Shown: positions 45,884-53,297 of the stretch, one piece after another
How the letters are laid out: each line of letters begins with the position of its first letter
Position numbering within the stretch: the first letter of the stretch is position 1
The notes under the pieces: generated by a model
Seen by the model: the letters and a program-made list of their open reading frames with translations, nothing else
Databases searched by the model: none
Told to the model about the DNA's origin: nothing
Made by a program: the position numbers and the translations under genes
From: Streptomyces sp. SID13726
Lineage (GTDB): Bacteria; Actinomycetota; Actinomycetes; Streptomycetales; Streptomycetaceae
Reading direction: 5' to 3'
Length of the DNA: 64,000 nt
NCBI RefSeq assembly: GCF_010548375.1
Contig: NZ_JAAGLY010000020.1
Location: 62,001 to 126,000, forward strand

Positions 45884-46418
45884 CTAGGCCCCTCATGTAG
45901 TCCTCAATCTCTTGCCACGTGTATTTCATGCCGCATGGCGGAGTCTCGCCAATGCAGCCGATACAGACAGCCTCGCCATTGTGGAGCTTGAGGGCGCCTG
46001 CGCATCGTCCGCATACAGCGCCTCGCACAATGGATGAGGGCGGCACGTCATACCCAAGCAATTGGCGCGCTCGCCTCACGTGCGCCTGTAGCGAGCGCTT
46101 GATTTCATCTATGAGCGCGAGCGCTTCAAAGTTCCCAGGGAACGGGCTATCGACCCTCGTTGCGGAGCGTCCTCCGTGATCGTCCCTAGATGCCGGCCCC
46201 TCGATAGCTGCGCCGAGTTGGGCGATGAGCGGCGCGTGACGAATCGTCTTGACGCGCCTTTCCAAGGTGTACGGGCAGGGGCAGTCACCCCAACCGTTCG
46301 CCCCTCGCAGACAGTCTTTCGTGTGCGTCATGACTCGCAAGTCATACTCAACGCGTTCATCAAAGCCGCGCGTGAGTTGGTCTGCGAGCGAGGCGCAGTA
46401 TTCGGTGTCAGTAGCCAT
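45867..46418 (-). CDS. Zinc-ribbon protein
   Basis: This 183-residue protein starts at ATG 46418 behind GAGAGGT. A helical core (IDEIKRSLQAHVRRARQLLG) is followed by a zinc ribbon (GAVCGRCAGALKLHNGEAVC, then IGCIGETPPCGMKYT), with 6-7 cysteines. The N-terminal part also has DCLRGANGWGDCPCP. Proteins of this shape occur in many Streptomyces phages, probably as nucleic-acid-binding accessory factors. It overlaps the upstream gene by one base. Confidence 0.6.
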   Translation of the reverse strand: MATDTEYCASLADQLTRGFDERVEYDLRVMTHTKDCLRGANGWGDCPCPYTLERRVKTIRHAPLIAQLGAAIEGPASRDDHGGRSATRVDSPFPGNFEALALIDEIKRSLQAHVRRARQLLGYDVPPSSIVRGAVCGRCAGALKLHNGEAVCIGCIGETPPCGMKYTWQEIEDYMRGLDERGD

Positions 46419-46963
46419 TACCTCTCGACTTCCGGGCACGCGTCATGCAAGGCCCATATGTACGTGCCGCATTCAATGCCCCAGTAAGGCTCATGCGGGT
46501 TGATGGTCTGTCGGCATGCGTCGCACCTCACCGGCCTAGAACGGCGGAGGGTCGCAGGTGGCGCAGGAACGTGTTTCCTCGCCCCCTGTGAGGCAGAGGG
46601 GAACGCTGGGCGCCCAGTAGCGCTCACAGGGGGTCGGCAAGGGTCCGCGGCAGCCTCCGTAAACGCCTGGGCGTCCATGGGGTGGCCTGCGCACACGTGA
46701 GGCCCCAGGACAGGCGTTCCGGCCCGCACGTCGCCCAGTGAGGCCACGGTGAGCGCTCGGGGGCATCCTGCCGCCATGCGGAGCCTGTAGGGGCGTCCTC
46801 CGCTCAGGAGTAGCGCGCGCAGCTCGACCGCACCGAGGGGGGTTGTGTCGACACCCGCCCAGGTTCCTGAGACAAGCGCGGTGAGGACCCAAGCCCCGCA
46901 CCTCTTGCAGGTGCCCAGCTTGGGCGGGGTGTCTAGTAGGTGCTGCATTTGATCATTACTCAC
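46418..46963 (-). CDS. Zinc-finger protein of unknown function
   Basis: This 181-residue protein starts at GTG 46963, with an alternative ATG 46948. N-terminal TCKRCGAWVLTALVSGTWAG and C-terminal VRCDACRQTINPHEPYWGIE form two zinc-ribbon ends on a low-complexity centre. It lies immediately downstream of the CCTGTCCGGACAGG array, so these sites may control its expression. Confidence 0.5.
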   Translation of the reverse strand: MSNDQMQHLLDTPPKLGTCKRCGAWVLTALVSGTWAGVDTTPLGAVELRALLLSGGRPYRLRMAAGCPRALTVASLGDVRAGTPVLGPHVCAGHPMDAQAFTEAAADPCRPPVSATGRPAFPSASQGARKHVPAPPATLRRSRPVRCDACRQTINPHEPYWGIECGTYIWALHDACPEVER

Positions 46964-46991
46964 TGCTCACAATCTGTGTCCTCTGTCCTAC

Positions 46992-47136
46992 CTGTCCGCC
47001 CCTAAAGGGGGGCGGACAGAGGACAGGTCAGTGAGGACAGGTTTTAGGTACCTGTCCGGACAGGTCTGACCTGGGGAAATAGGCGTTGGACAGGAAACCT
47101 GTCCGGACAGGCGGAGGCTCGACCTGTCCGGACAGG
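46992..47136. repeat. Array of CCTGTCCGGACAGG palindromes plus a hairpin (origin or operator candidate)
   Basis: Three exact CCTGTCCGGACAGG palindromes are centred near 47057, 47104 and 47129 (47051-47064, 47098-47111, 47123-47136). The first and third extend to ACCTGTCCGGACAGGT. Half-sites TACCTGTCC, GGACAGAGGACAG and GGACAGG lie around them. A further 11-bp stem CTGTCCGCCCC/GGGGCGGACAG is at 46992-47019. The array sits directly after the gene for a RepA-like ATPase and before two zinc-ribbon genes. It could be a replication origin with iterons or an operator cluster. Confidence 0.6.
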
Positions 47137-47168
47137 TCTCGATTACTGGGCGTAGTTTTTTCAGGGTT

Positions 47169-48479
47169 TCAGGCATCGAACAGACCCTCTGATTCCTCAT
47201 CCTTGATTTCAGGGGGTTTCAGTGCCTCGCGTTTCTTCCGGTGACTTATTGCCTCCGCCAATACGGATGTCCCTAGCGTGAGGTCACGTTCCGCGAGCCA
47301 CTTTCGGAGCCTGTCTCTGCCTAGCGCGATGGGCGCTCCGTGTTTGTCGAGCAACGCCACGGCGGCACTCACCGCAGGGTCAAGCCCCGCCATGGCGAAT
47401 ACGGCCGTGCGCTCCGGGACCAGGACCACGGAGGTTTCAGGCTGTCCGTTGCGCCGTGTCATGCCCTGCACGGCCACGATGCGGGGCAACAGGCGAACCT
47501 CTGCCGTGTCGTCGTCATCCTTTGTCTTGTCGATGCGGACGGTTATGACGCGCTCCGCTCCCTTCCCTTCTTTCTTAACGAGTAGTTCCGTCTGCACGGC
47601 GCCCAGTACGTTAGAGGCGCCTCGCCCGTGTTCCCCTACGTGTCCCGTGTGGTGCACGAGTAGCGCGCACGCTTCCGATTCCCTCGCTAGACGCTCGATG
47701 CGTTGGAAGATCACTGACATGCGCTCGTTGGACGATTCCTCAATGCCGACCGTTGAGCGCGCCTGCGTGTCGACGACGACAAGCGCAGGTCGGAGGCGCT
47801 TACAGGCTTCCTCCAACACCATCCATTCGATGCCGGCCACCTGAATTGGGCGAGGTAGGAAGTACACCCCGGACATGCGGCAGCCGGTTTCTTGCTCCCA
47901 TGCGCGGACCCGTTTTTTGATGCCCCCTGCGCCCTCCGCAACGAGATAGATCACGTCACCCTTGACGACGTCCCGCCCCGCCCAGGGGCGACCGTTGGCG
48001 ACGCATCCGGCCATGTCGAGCGCCACAAACGATTTCATAGCCCCAGGCTTTCCGTTGATGCGCGCAACGGTGCCGCGGTACAAGAGTCCGTCGACTACCG
48101 GAGACAGTTCCTCAATGTCGTCTAGGGCGTCTGTCGTCAGAGTCTCGGCTAGTAGCGCGTCCACCATTTCCGCTACGCGCGCACGCTGGGTTTCTTCCTC
48201 GATAGTCACCGCGCGCTCTTTGGCGCGGTTGAATGACGCTATCTCCTTTGCTTTCTCGATCTCGGCTGCCTCGCGCCTGTGGTCCTCTATGAGGGTCTGT
48301 GTTCTGTCGTCAACTCCCAGTGATGGGAGTTTGCTCGACAGGACGGAGACGATGCGTTGCACGTCGTCATTGAAGCTCTCTAGAGGTGCAGCCTGCGGAT
48401 TGAGTAGCCAGTAGAGCGCGAGGCGTGCATTTATCTCCGATTGGGGCAACTCGGCATTGCCCTGCGGTTCAATCGTCAC
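47169..48479 (-). CDS. RepA-like AAA ATPase/DNA helicase
   Basis: This 436-residue protein starts at GTG 48479 behind AGGGG. After a helical N-terminus the RecA fold has GTVARINGKPGAMKS (Walker A, 143-150) and LRPALVVVDTQARST (Walker B, 230-243). Later come EACALLVHHTGHVGEHGRGA and VRIDKTKDDDD. It resembles RepA/AAA_25 replicative helicases of plasmids and phages. The adjacent 3-copy palindrome array could be its loading site or origin. Confidence 0.88.
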   Translation of the reverse strand: MTIEPQGNAELPQSEINARLALYWLLNPQAAPLESFNDDVQRIVSVLSSKLPSLGVDDRTQTLIEDHRREAAEIEKAKEIASFNRAKERAVTIEEETQRARVAEMVDALLAETLTTDALDDIEELSPVVDGLLYRGTVARINGKPGAMKSFVALDMAGCVANGRPWAGRDVVKGDVIYLVAEGAGGIKKRVRAWEQETGCRMSGVYFLPRPIQVAGIEWMVLEEACKRLRPALVVVDTQARSTVGIEESSNERMSVIFQRIERLARESEACALLVHHTGHVGEHGRGASNVLGAVQTELLVKKEGKGAERVITVRIDKTKDDDDTAEVRLLPRIVAVQGMTRRNGQPETSVVLVPERTAVFAMAGLDPAVSAAVALLDKHGAPIALGRDRLRKWLAERDLTLGTSVLAEAISHRKKREALKPPEIKDEESEGLFDA

Positions 48480-48501
48480 GCGTTCACCCCTGCCCCTGCG
48501 C

Positions 48502-48726
48502 CTAGACGTATGAGGCAGGGATGATTTCCACTCCAGTAAATGACCAGTGGTCCGCCTCTACGTGGCGAGCCATGAGCTTGTGTGTCCTGGTCCACCGGAA
48601 ACGGGCGCCCAGGAAATCGCGGTCAATGCATTTCCACAGGGCGTAGCGCTGGGCAGCGTCCGCGGTTGTAGCAATGGCCATTACCTTGCCGTTTGATGAG
48701 ATCACAAATGCGCGGGTGCCTTCCAT
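48502..48726 (-). CDS. Small conserved-type phage protein
   Basis: This 74-residue protein starts MEGTRAFVISSNGKVMAIAT at ATG 48726 (GGAGG, 9 bases before) and contains ADAAQRYALWKCIDRDFLGA and SFTGVEIIPASYV. The beta/alpha mix has no recognisable motif. It overlaps the next upstream gene by 25 bases. Confidence 0.55.
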   Translation of the reverse strand: MEGTRAFVISSNGKVMAIATTADAAQRYALWKCIDRDFLGARFRWTRTHKLMARHVEADHWSFTGVEIIPASYV

Positions 48727-49487
48727 GTCGCAGCGTCCTCCGTGGGCTTTGTGCGCCTCCGTCGATATCGGTTCCGTGTCTGCGGAACGTGGCGTGATGT
48801 GAGGCGCCCTGCGGCCCATAGCACGCTCACCGCGTGCGCCTCCGTCCAAGACATGAGCGGGTCGAGCGTCTGCCATATCCGGGCAGCGTGCGCCTTATGC
48901 GGCAGCCGCTCACCGCGGACCAGGGCGCGGACGTCCTCAACGGCTGCCCTGGGCACGCGAGCGGGCAGACGTCGAGCCGTGACCCTGTCCGCCTTGAGGA
49001 CGCCTCGCTTGAGGCCCTGCGCCACGGCTGCCGCGTTGCTCGACACTCCGTATTTGATGCGCGCCTCGCCCAGGCCGTTATGGACCGTGTTGAGGGTGAC
49101 GTTTTCCCGTTCGGCTATCTCGTCCAACGTGAGTCCGTCTGCCAACCCTTGGAGGTAGAGCACCTGTTGGGCCGAGACCTTGTAAGCGATGGGATGTCCG
49201 TTGACCTTGTAATTTTGGGCGGACCGCTTCCGCCGGCGCGTCCTTTTCCAGGGGTTGTCAGCCCTGTGCGGTCCGGTCCATTCGAGCTGTTCCCACCACG
49301 GCCGGACGCGTGCCATACGGGCGCGCGCCTCTGCCTGTCTCTGGTAATACTTGCGCTTCCTCGCGAGCGCGCAGGGGCGGCAACGGCGCTGCCATCTGCC
49401 GCGGTCCTTGTTGAAAACCATCCATACGTTGTCGGGGTCATCGAAGCTATGGCCCCGCGGGCAGTGAGTCATTCGTGGTCGGCCCAT
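48702..49487 (-). CDS. LuxR-type helix-turn-helix DNA-binding protein with zinc ribbon
   Basis: This 261-residue protein has an N-terminal zinc ribbon (MTHCPRGHSFDD and RRCRPCALARKRKYYQRQAE) and a central LuxR/sigma-4-like HTH (YLQGLADGLTLDEIAERENV and NTVHNGLGEARIKYGVSSNA). Most of the rest is basic. It could be an activator of late genes or a replication regulator. The gene overlaps its downstream neighbour. Confidence 0.7.
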   Translation of the reverse strand: MGRPRMTHCPRGHSFDDPDNVWMVFNKDRGRWQRRCRPCALARKRKYYQRQAEARARMARVRPWWEQLEWTGPHRADNPWKRTRRRKRSAQNYKVNGHPIAYKVSAQQVLYLQGLADGLTLDEIAERENVTLNTVHNGLGEARIKYGVSSNAAAVAQGLKRGVLKADRVTARRLPARVPRAAVEDVRALVRGERLPHKAHAARIWQTLDPLMSWTEAHAVSVLWAAGRLTSRHVPQTRNRYRRRRTKPTEDAATWKAPAHL

Positions 49488-49680
49488 CGTCGCCCCTTTC
49501 TTTGGGCCTGGGCGCAGGAAGGCGGAGGGACCCTATACAGGTCACCTCCGCCCATCCGGAGCCCATATGTGTGGTGTGTGGCGCGAGGCGCCCCGAAGGG
49601 CGCAACTCAACATCCCTACGGCAGTGCGGGCAGTAGCCCCAATGAACGTCTGACAGATCACCCCTGCGTTTCAGGTTCAT
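49447..49680 (-). CDS. Small zinc-ribbon protein
   Basis: This 77-residue protein starts MNLKRRGDLSDVHWGYCPHC at ATG 49680 (GGAG upstream) and continues RRDVELRPSGRLAPHTTHMG and AEVTCIGSLRLPAPRP. It has the C-x2-C-x14-H-x12-C module that recurs across this prophage (see findings). It overlaps both neighbouring genes. Confidence 0.6.
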   Translation of the reverse strand: MNLKRRGDLSDVHWGYCPHCRRDVELRPSGRLAPHTTHMGSGWAEVTCIGSLRLPAPRPKERGDDGPTTNDSLPAGP

Positions 49681-49849
49681 AGTCGTTTGCTCCGTCCGGA
49701 AGACACACATCGTCGCCCTTGAAAAGGGTCTCCGCGTGAAACTTCCTGCCGCCCGGTTTGGGCCACGTAACGGCAACGGAGTGTCCGCAATCGCGACACG
49801 TCCATATCTCAATTACGCCGTAACTATTGGAGGGTGACAGCCTGTGCAT
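49658..49849 (-). CDS. Small zinc-ribbon protein
   Basis: This 63-residue protein starts MHRLSPSNSYGVIEIWTCRD at ATG 49849; an upstream ATG at 49864 is possible. It continues CGHSVAVTWPKPGGRKFHAE and TLFKGDDVCLPDGAN. The module C-x2-C-x17-H-x10-C is complete. The function is unknown. Confidence 0.55.
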   Translation of the reverse strand: MHRLSPSNSYGVIEIWTCRDCGHSVAVTWPKPGGRKFHAETLFKGDDVCLPDGANDYEPETQG

Positions 49850-50024
49850 GCCTGCCGCTCTCATCCGGAGTTGCCATCGGCCATTCGCGCTCGCCCCATG
49901 CGAGGGGAACGACGTCACACGTAAACAGCCCTGTCCGGCCGTGCCGCCAAGCGTCCGGGGCAAACTCGGGGTCGCCCGCAGGCCACCCCTTAACGATCCA
50001 TTGCTTGCAGTGCTGACACCTCAT
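49824..50024 (-). CDS. Small zinc-ribbon protein
   Basis: This 66-residue protein starts MRCQHCKQWIVKGWPAGDPE at ATG 50024 and continues FAPDAWRHGRTGLFTCDVVP. Its ATG overlaps the stop of the next upstream gene (ATGA). The Cys-Cys-His-Cys order matches its neighbours with a longer loop. Confidence 0.55.
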   Translation of the reverse strand: MRCQHCKQWIVKGWPAGDPEFAPDAWRHGRTGLFTCDVVPLAWGEREWPMATPDESGRHAQAVTLQ

Positions 50025-50224
50025 GGGGCCCTGTCCTTATGTCTGTCGACCAATCCCCCAGGGCACACCTCGCGTATGTGCGCCCCAGGGTCACCGAGGA
50101 TTGCGGTAAGGGCAGAAGACAAAAAATGCGGTTCAACGTGGCTTCCCACGATGACCGCAACATGTTTGTCTCGACTTGCCCCCGCTACCTGTCCGCACTC
50201 CGGGCAGTAATAGCGGTCACTCAT
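50021..50224 (-). CDS. Small zinc-ribbon protein
   Basis: This 67-residue protein starts MSDRYYCPECGQVAGASRDK at ATG 50224, overlapping the previous stop. It continues HVAVIVGSHVEPHFLSSALT and AHIREVCPGGLVDRH. One CxxC and a later Cys/His pair fit a degenerate ribbon. Confidence 0.55.
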   Translation of the reverse strand: MSDRYYCPECGQVAGASRDKHVAVIVGSHVEPHFLSSALTAILGDPGAHIREVCPGGLVDRHKDRAP

Positions 50225-50420
50225 CCTCGCGCGCCTCCGCCCAGGCGATGAGTTCCCGGTAGAACGTGGCCATTTGGCGGACGCGCTTGCGCTCCCAATA
50301 GCGGCTTGATGCTGCGCGCGAGGCAGGCTCACCCGGTATCGGTGCAAGGCGTTCGGACCGCAACTCAAGGTCTGCCGCTCGCTTCCGCAGCTCTGCAAGG
50401 ACCAAGGGGTGAGCACTCAT
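50217..50420 (-). CDS. Small helical protein of unknown function
   Basis: This 67-residue basic helical protein (MSAHPLVLAELRKRAADLEL, RSERLAPIPGEPASRAASSR, QMATFYRELIAWAEAREDE) starts at ATG 50420. It is overlapped by its neighbours on both sides. No motif was recognised. Confidence 0.5.
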   Translation of the reverse strand: MSAHPLVLAELRKRAADLELRSERLAPIPGEPASRAASSRYWERKRVRQMATFYRELIAWAEAREDE

Positions 50421-50584
50421 AGCCGCACCCGCCTTCCGCAGTTGCCGCACTTGCCCTCAGGCGCTCCGCCGGTCCGGTTGGCCGTGGCGAACACCTCGCG
50501 CCAATCGAACGAGTGCAGACGGAGCACGTTGCAGCGCAGCCATTTGCGTGTCCGGAGGTAGCCGGCCAACAGTGTTCCGCTCAT
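50417..50584 (-). CDS. Small zinc-ribbon protein
   Basis: This 55-residue protein starts MSGTLLAGYLRTRKWLRCNV at ATG 50584 and ends APEGKCGNCGRRVRL, a classic KCxxCGRRV zinc-ribbon end. The start overlaps the stop of the previous gene (ATGA). Confidence 0.5.
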   Translation of the reverse strand: MSGTLLAGYLRTRKWLRCNVLRLHSFDWREVFATANRTGGAPEGKCGNCGRRVRL

Positions 50585-50787
50585 GATTCCTCGCATTGCT
50601 TCCCGTAGTCCTGGGCTATTTTCTCGACCTTTCCGGCTGCCTCGCGGAGGGCGGAGGCGCGGTTCATGTACCAAATCTCGCGCACCTCCGCCTCTTTCTT
50701 CTTCTGTCGCCAGTAGTCCGCTTCACTGTCGAACGTGAAGGCAAGAGCACGGATGCGGCTGACTGCCTTGAGGGTGTCTTCACTCAC
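50581..50787 (-). CDS. Small helical protein of unknown function
   Basis: This 68-residue protein starts MSEDTLKAVSRIRALAFTFD at GTG 50787, with AGGAG about 8 bases before it, and continues SEADYWRQKKKEAEVREIWY. It is predicted to be a long charged helix. No family was recognised. Confidence 0.55.
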   Translation of the reverse strand: MSEDTLKAVSRIRALAFTFDSEADYWRQKKKEAEVREIWYMNRASALREAAGKVEKIAQDYGKQCEES

Positions 50788-50998
50788 TGGGCTTTCTCCT
50801 GTACTGCCGCCGTGGCGTTCGACTACTCCGCGGGTCCGGGTCGGGTACCTCGCCACGTAGGTAAGCGCCGTAAGAGCGGGCACCCTCAATTGCCTTGAGT
50901 AGTTCGGTTGTTGCATCGAATGCCTCGCGTACGTTCATGACGCACAGTTCGTTGCCGATGGTGACGACGACGTGTTCGCCATCGTGGTCAATTTTCAT
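50780..50998 (-). CDS. Small protein with N-terminal beta-hairpin
   Basis: This 72-residue protein starts MKIDHDGEHVVVTIGNELCV at ATG 50998 behind GGGAGGTG and continues MNVREAFDATTELLKAIEGA. The C-terminus is basic. No function was recognised. A longer upstream frame is not needed because of the strong ribosome-binding site. Confidence 0.55.
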   Translation of the reverse strand: MKIDHDGEHVVVTIGNELCVMNVREAFDATTELLKAIEGARSYGAYLRGEVPDPDPRSSRTPRRQYRRKPSE

Positions 50999-51230
50999 TG
51001 CACCTCCCACGCAAACAGGTGGGTGCGGTCGTGATGAATTGGCGTACCGCAGTCGAGCAATCGGGGCAGAGCTGCGCTTTAACGTCCGGCTCCGCGTATG
51101 GGTCATGGCCCATGGCAAGGCGCTTCCAATTCATGGGCATTGGCGCCCATTGCTCGCCTGTGCGGAACCCTCCGCCTGCCGAGACGGGGCATATGGCCCC
51201 GCATCGGTCGCACTTGATTTGGTAGCTCAC
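50988..51230 (-). CDS. Small zinc-ribbon protein
   Basis: This 80-residue protein starts at GTG 51230 (MSYQIKCDRCGAICPVSAGG) and has CPDCSTAVRQFITTAPTCLR later, with two CxxC pairs. It overlaps both neighbours. Confidence 0.55.
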   Translation of the reverse strand: MSYQIKCDRCGAICPVSAGGGFRTGEQWAPMPMNWKRLAMGHDPYAEPDVKAQLCPDCSTAVRQFITTAPTCLRGRCNEN

Positions 51231-51460
51231 TGACCCTCGCCCCCTAGGCCAAAGAGCTTTTCGTGAGTGAACGTCCGCCATTGGACGGAGAGTTGTTGGG
51301 CGATGAGTCCGCCCAGGGCGTGACGTAGGTGTGACTTGAGGGAGTCACGCGCTTCCGGGTTGTTCCATATCTCCGCGGGCACGATTTGCCGCGCGGTGAC
51401 TTCCTGTCCGCCCCATTGGGTTACGGCGCGCACTTCAACGAATCCAGGGATGTTGACCAC
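51227..51460 (-). CDS. Small protein of unknown function
   Basis: This 77-residue protein starts MVNIPGFVEVRAVTQWGGQE at GTG 51460 and continues TARQIVPAEIWNNPEARDSL and FTHEKLFGLGGEGQ. It looks alpha/beta with no motif. Its GTG overlaps the stop of the following membrane-protein gene. Confidence 0.5.
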   Translation of the reverse strand: MVNIPGFVEVRAVTQWGGQEVTARQIVPAEIWNNPEARDSLKSHLRHALGGLIAQQLSVQWRTFTHEKLFGLGGEGQ

Positions 51461-51687
51461 TAGAACCGCCCCCCAGTCATGCAATAGGCGGCAAGCCATG
51501 CCGCGAACAGGAGTAGGAACGTGCGCCGGAACGCCACGAATCCCGCATGTCTCCCGTCTTTCAGGGCAACCCATTTCCAGACGTGTTCGCTGAGTGTGTC
51601 GCCCTCTTGCTTATTGAGGAGTGCACCTAGCTCGACCAACGCCATGCCGAACAGGGCGCACAACCATGCCCACGACCAAAAGACCAT
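51460..51687 (-). CDS. Small membrane protein
   Basis: This 75-residue protein starts MVFWSWAWLCALFGMALVEL at ATG 51687 (GGAAGGG upstream) and ends with FLLLFAAWLAAYCMTGGRF, giving two membrane helices. The middle is hydrophilic. It is the first gene of the early leftward operon after the operator at 51741. No function was recognised. Confidence 0.55.
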   Translation of the reverse strand: MVFWSWAWLCALFGMALVELGALLNKQEGDTLSEHVWKWVALKDGRHAGFVAFRRTFLLLFAAWLAAYCMTGGRF

Positions 51688-51740
51688 CTGATTTCCCTTC
51701 CGACTTGTAACGGTCAAGCGACAGTTGACCCGTAAGGGTG

Positions 51741-51758
51741 ACGTGCAAGCTTGCACGT
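51741..51758. promoter_or_regulatory. Perfect 18-bp operator palindrome
   Basis: ACGTGCAAGCTTGCACGT is perfectly self-complementary. It contains TGCAA-GC-TTGCA, the same 5-2-5 dyad found before the AraC gene (22316) and the second HATPase gene (25035). It sits in the 132-base divergent region between the leftward early operon and the 372-residue rightward gene, so it probably controls both. Confidence 0.65.
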
Positions 51759-51819
51759 GCGCGAAATGCGCGCTAGCTTGGGCACACAACGACGGCAACA
51801 CCCTTGGGAGGGACCGCAG

Positions 51820-52938
51820 ATGAACGCCATGGTTTGGCGCAACACCCGCAGCAACGAACTCAACTTCCACGCTTTCGCGGAGGGCGTTGCCCTGTGCAAC
51901 AGGCGCATCACCCCTAATGAGGGCGGGTTCGTCACCGCGGCCCAGGCCAAAGCGCAGCCCATGTCTCACCTGTGCGAGCGGTGCGAAAAGAAGGTGGCTG
52001 CGGTTGAGGCCCAGGCGGAGCGCGAGGCGTACAAGCCGCAGGCGCTCACCCCCGCGGAAGCGGGCGAGGTTGCCGACGCGCAGGGTCGGGTGTTGTTCGA
52101 GGGGAACGCGAACACGCACAAGCGTCCGCAGGGCTTCCCGGAGGTCATCACGATTGAGGACCAGGGCAAGGGCATGTTTGCCCTCAAGGACGAACAGGGC
52201 GACGTGATCAAGCGCGTCCGCTCGACCACCCGCCTTTGGGTCCGGCGCTGCCCCGCCAACATCGATGAGATTCGCGCGGAGGCGCACGCCCAGGCGGAGG
52301 CCGTTGCCGAGTCGTTCGAGCTGACGGAAGTTCACCTCACGCCCCAGGACATTGCGGACGCTGAGCTTGGCGCCTGCGAGTGGACGCCTGAGCAGATCGA
52401 GGACGCTGCCCGCGCGGCTGCGGGTGTGGTCGGGGCCGCGGAGGCGCTGACCAAGGAAGCCGCTGAGTCGGGGATGAGGGTTGTCCCTGCCGAAGCACGA
52501 CAGCTCAGGGAAGCGCTCGACGGCATCCTGAGCGATGTTGGCGGCGCAGGGCTCGACGACTCACGCGAGGCTGCCGCCGCGCGCTATGACGCCCTGCGCA
52601 ATCCGGTTGAGGTTGAGGCCGAGAACACGTTTCCGGGTTTCAACCGGAACCAGACCTATCACCAGACGATGGCGCAGAACGAAAAGCAGCGCGCGTCTTG
52701 GAAGCGCGTTGCCACAGCTTCCATGTTCGCCCACTACATCAAGGATCACGCCCAGGCGAATGCCGCCAACGGTTGGGACGTCATCCTTGAAGGCTGGTCC
52801 GATGGTGAACTCAACGTGATGATGCTGGAATGCGTCCCGCAGTCGAGGGAAGAGGCGATTGCCTACGCGCGCACTAAGTACGTCGACCCTCACCGCGAGC
52901 GCGAGGCGCAGGCCCTTGCCGCCGCTTGGGGATTCTGA
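51820..52938 (+). CDS. Conserved-looking 372-residue early protein
   Basis: This is one of the few plus-strand genes of the early region. It starts at ATG 51820 with GGGAGGG 7 bases upstream. Blocks include NELNFHAFAEGVALCNRRIT, HLCERCEKKVAAVEAQAERE (one CxxC), RSTTRLWVRRCPANIDEIRA and a helical C-terminus (FAHYIKDHAQANAANGWDVI and LEGWSDGELNVMMLECVPQS). I do not recognise the family. It is divergent from the leftward early operon across the 18-bp palindrome, suggesting joint control. Confidence 0.6.
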   Translation: MNAMVWRNTRSNELNFHAFAEGVALCNRRITPNEGGFVTAAQAKAQPMSHLCERCEKKVAAVEAQAEREAYKPQALTPAEAGEVADAQGRVLFEGNANTHKRPQGFPEVITIEDQGKGMFALKDEQGDVIKRVRSTTRLWVRRCPANIDEIRAEAHAQAEAVAESFELTEVHLTPQDIADAELGACEWTPEQIEDAARAAAGVVGAAEALTKEAAESGMRVVPAEARQLREALDGILSDVGGAGLDDSREAAAARYDALRNPVEVEAENTFPGFNRNQTYHQTMAQNEKQRASWKRVATASMFAHYIKDHAQANAANGWDVILEGWSDGELNVMMLECVPQSREEAIAYARTKYVDPHREREAQALAAAWGF

Positions 52939-53015
52939 TCACACCACCATTCCGGCGCCCTCACCGAATGTGCATCATGGGTGAGGGCGTCTGCCTATCC
53001 AAGAGAGGTGATCAC

Positions 53016-53249
53016 ATGGGAACGACTTCCGGTAAGGGCGGGGCGCCCAAGGGGAAGCCTGCCGTCCCGCCCCCGATGGTGAGCAACACGGTTCGGGACT
53101 GGCTACTCTCGCGTCCCCTGAGCGAGGCTGCGCGCGCCGTTGTCGAGGGCGCGGAATGGGTCGAGGGTCGTAACGCCTGGGCGCTCGACCTGAGCCCGGA
53201 GACTGCCGACGAACTAGGCATGGCCACCCTGTCCCGACTCGACGCGTAG
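53016..53249 (+). CDS. Small protein of unknown function
   Basis: This 77-residue protein starts MGTTSGKGGAPKGKPAVPPP at ATG 53016 behind AGAGAGGTG and continues MVSNTVRDWLLSRPLSEAAR and WALDLSPETADELG. A glycine-lysine-rich start is followed by a helical part. It lies downstream of the 372-residue gene, with which it may be co-transcribed. Confidence 0.55.
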   Translation: MGTTSGKGGAPKGKPAVPPPMVSNTVRDWLLSRPLSEAARAVVEGAEWVEGRNAWALDLSPETADELGMATLSRLDA

Positions 53250-53265
53250 CCGCAGCTCGACGTGT

Positions 53266-53294
53266 AGCGCCCCCGCCCTTGAGGCAGGGGCGCT
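53266..53294. terminator. Terminator between convergent genes
   Basis: AGCGCCCC and GGGGCGCT pair at the ends of 53266-53294 with an inner GCC/GGC arm. It lies between the stop of the plus-strand small gene and the stop of the primase-polymerase gene. Confidence 0.75.
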
Positions 53295-53297
53295 TTG

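Noticed and set aside
46988..47200. A 70-codon minus-strand frame over the palindrome array
   Set aside because: Its translation repeats the array (TCPDR, LSGQVS), so it is generated by the repeats rather than coding.
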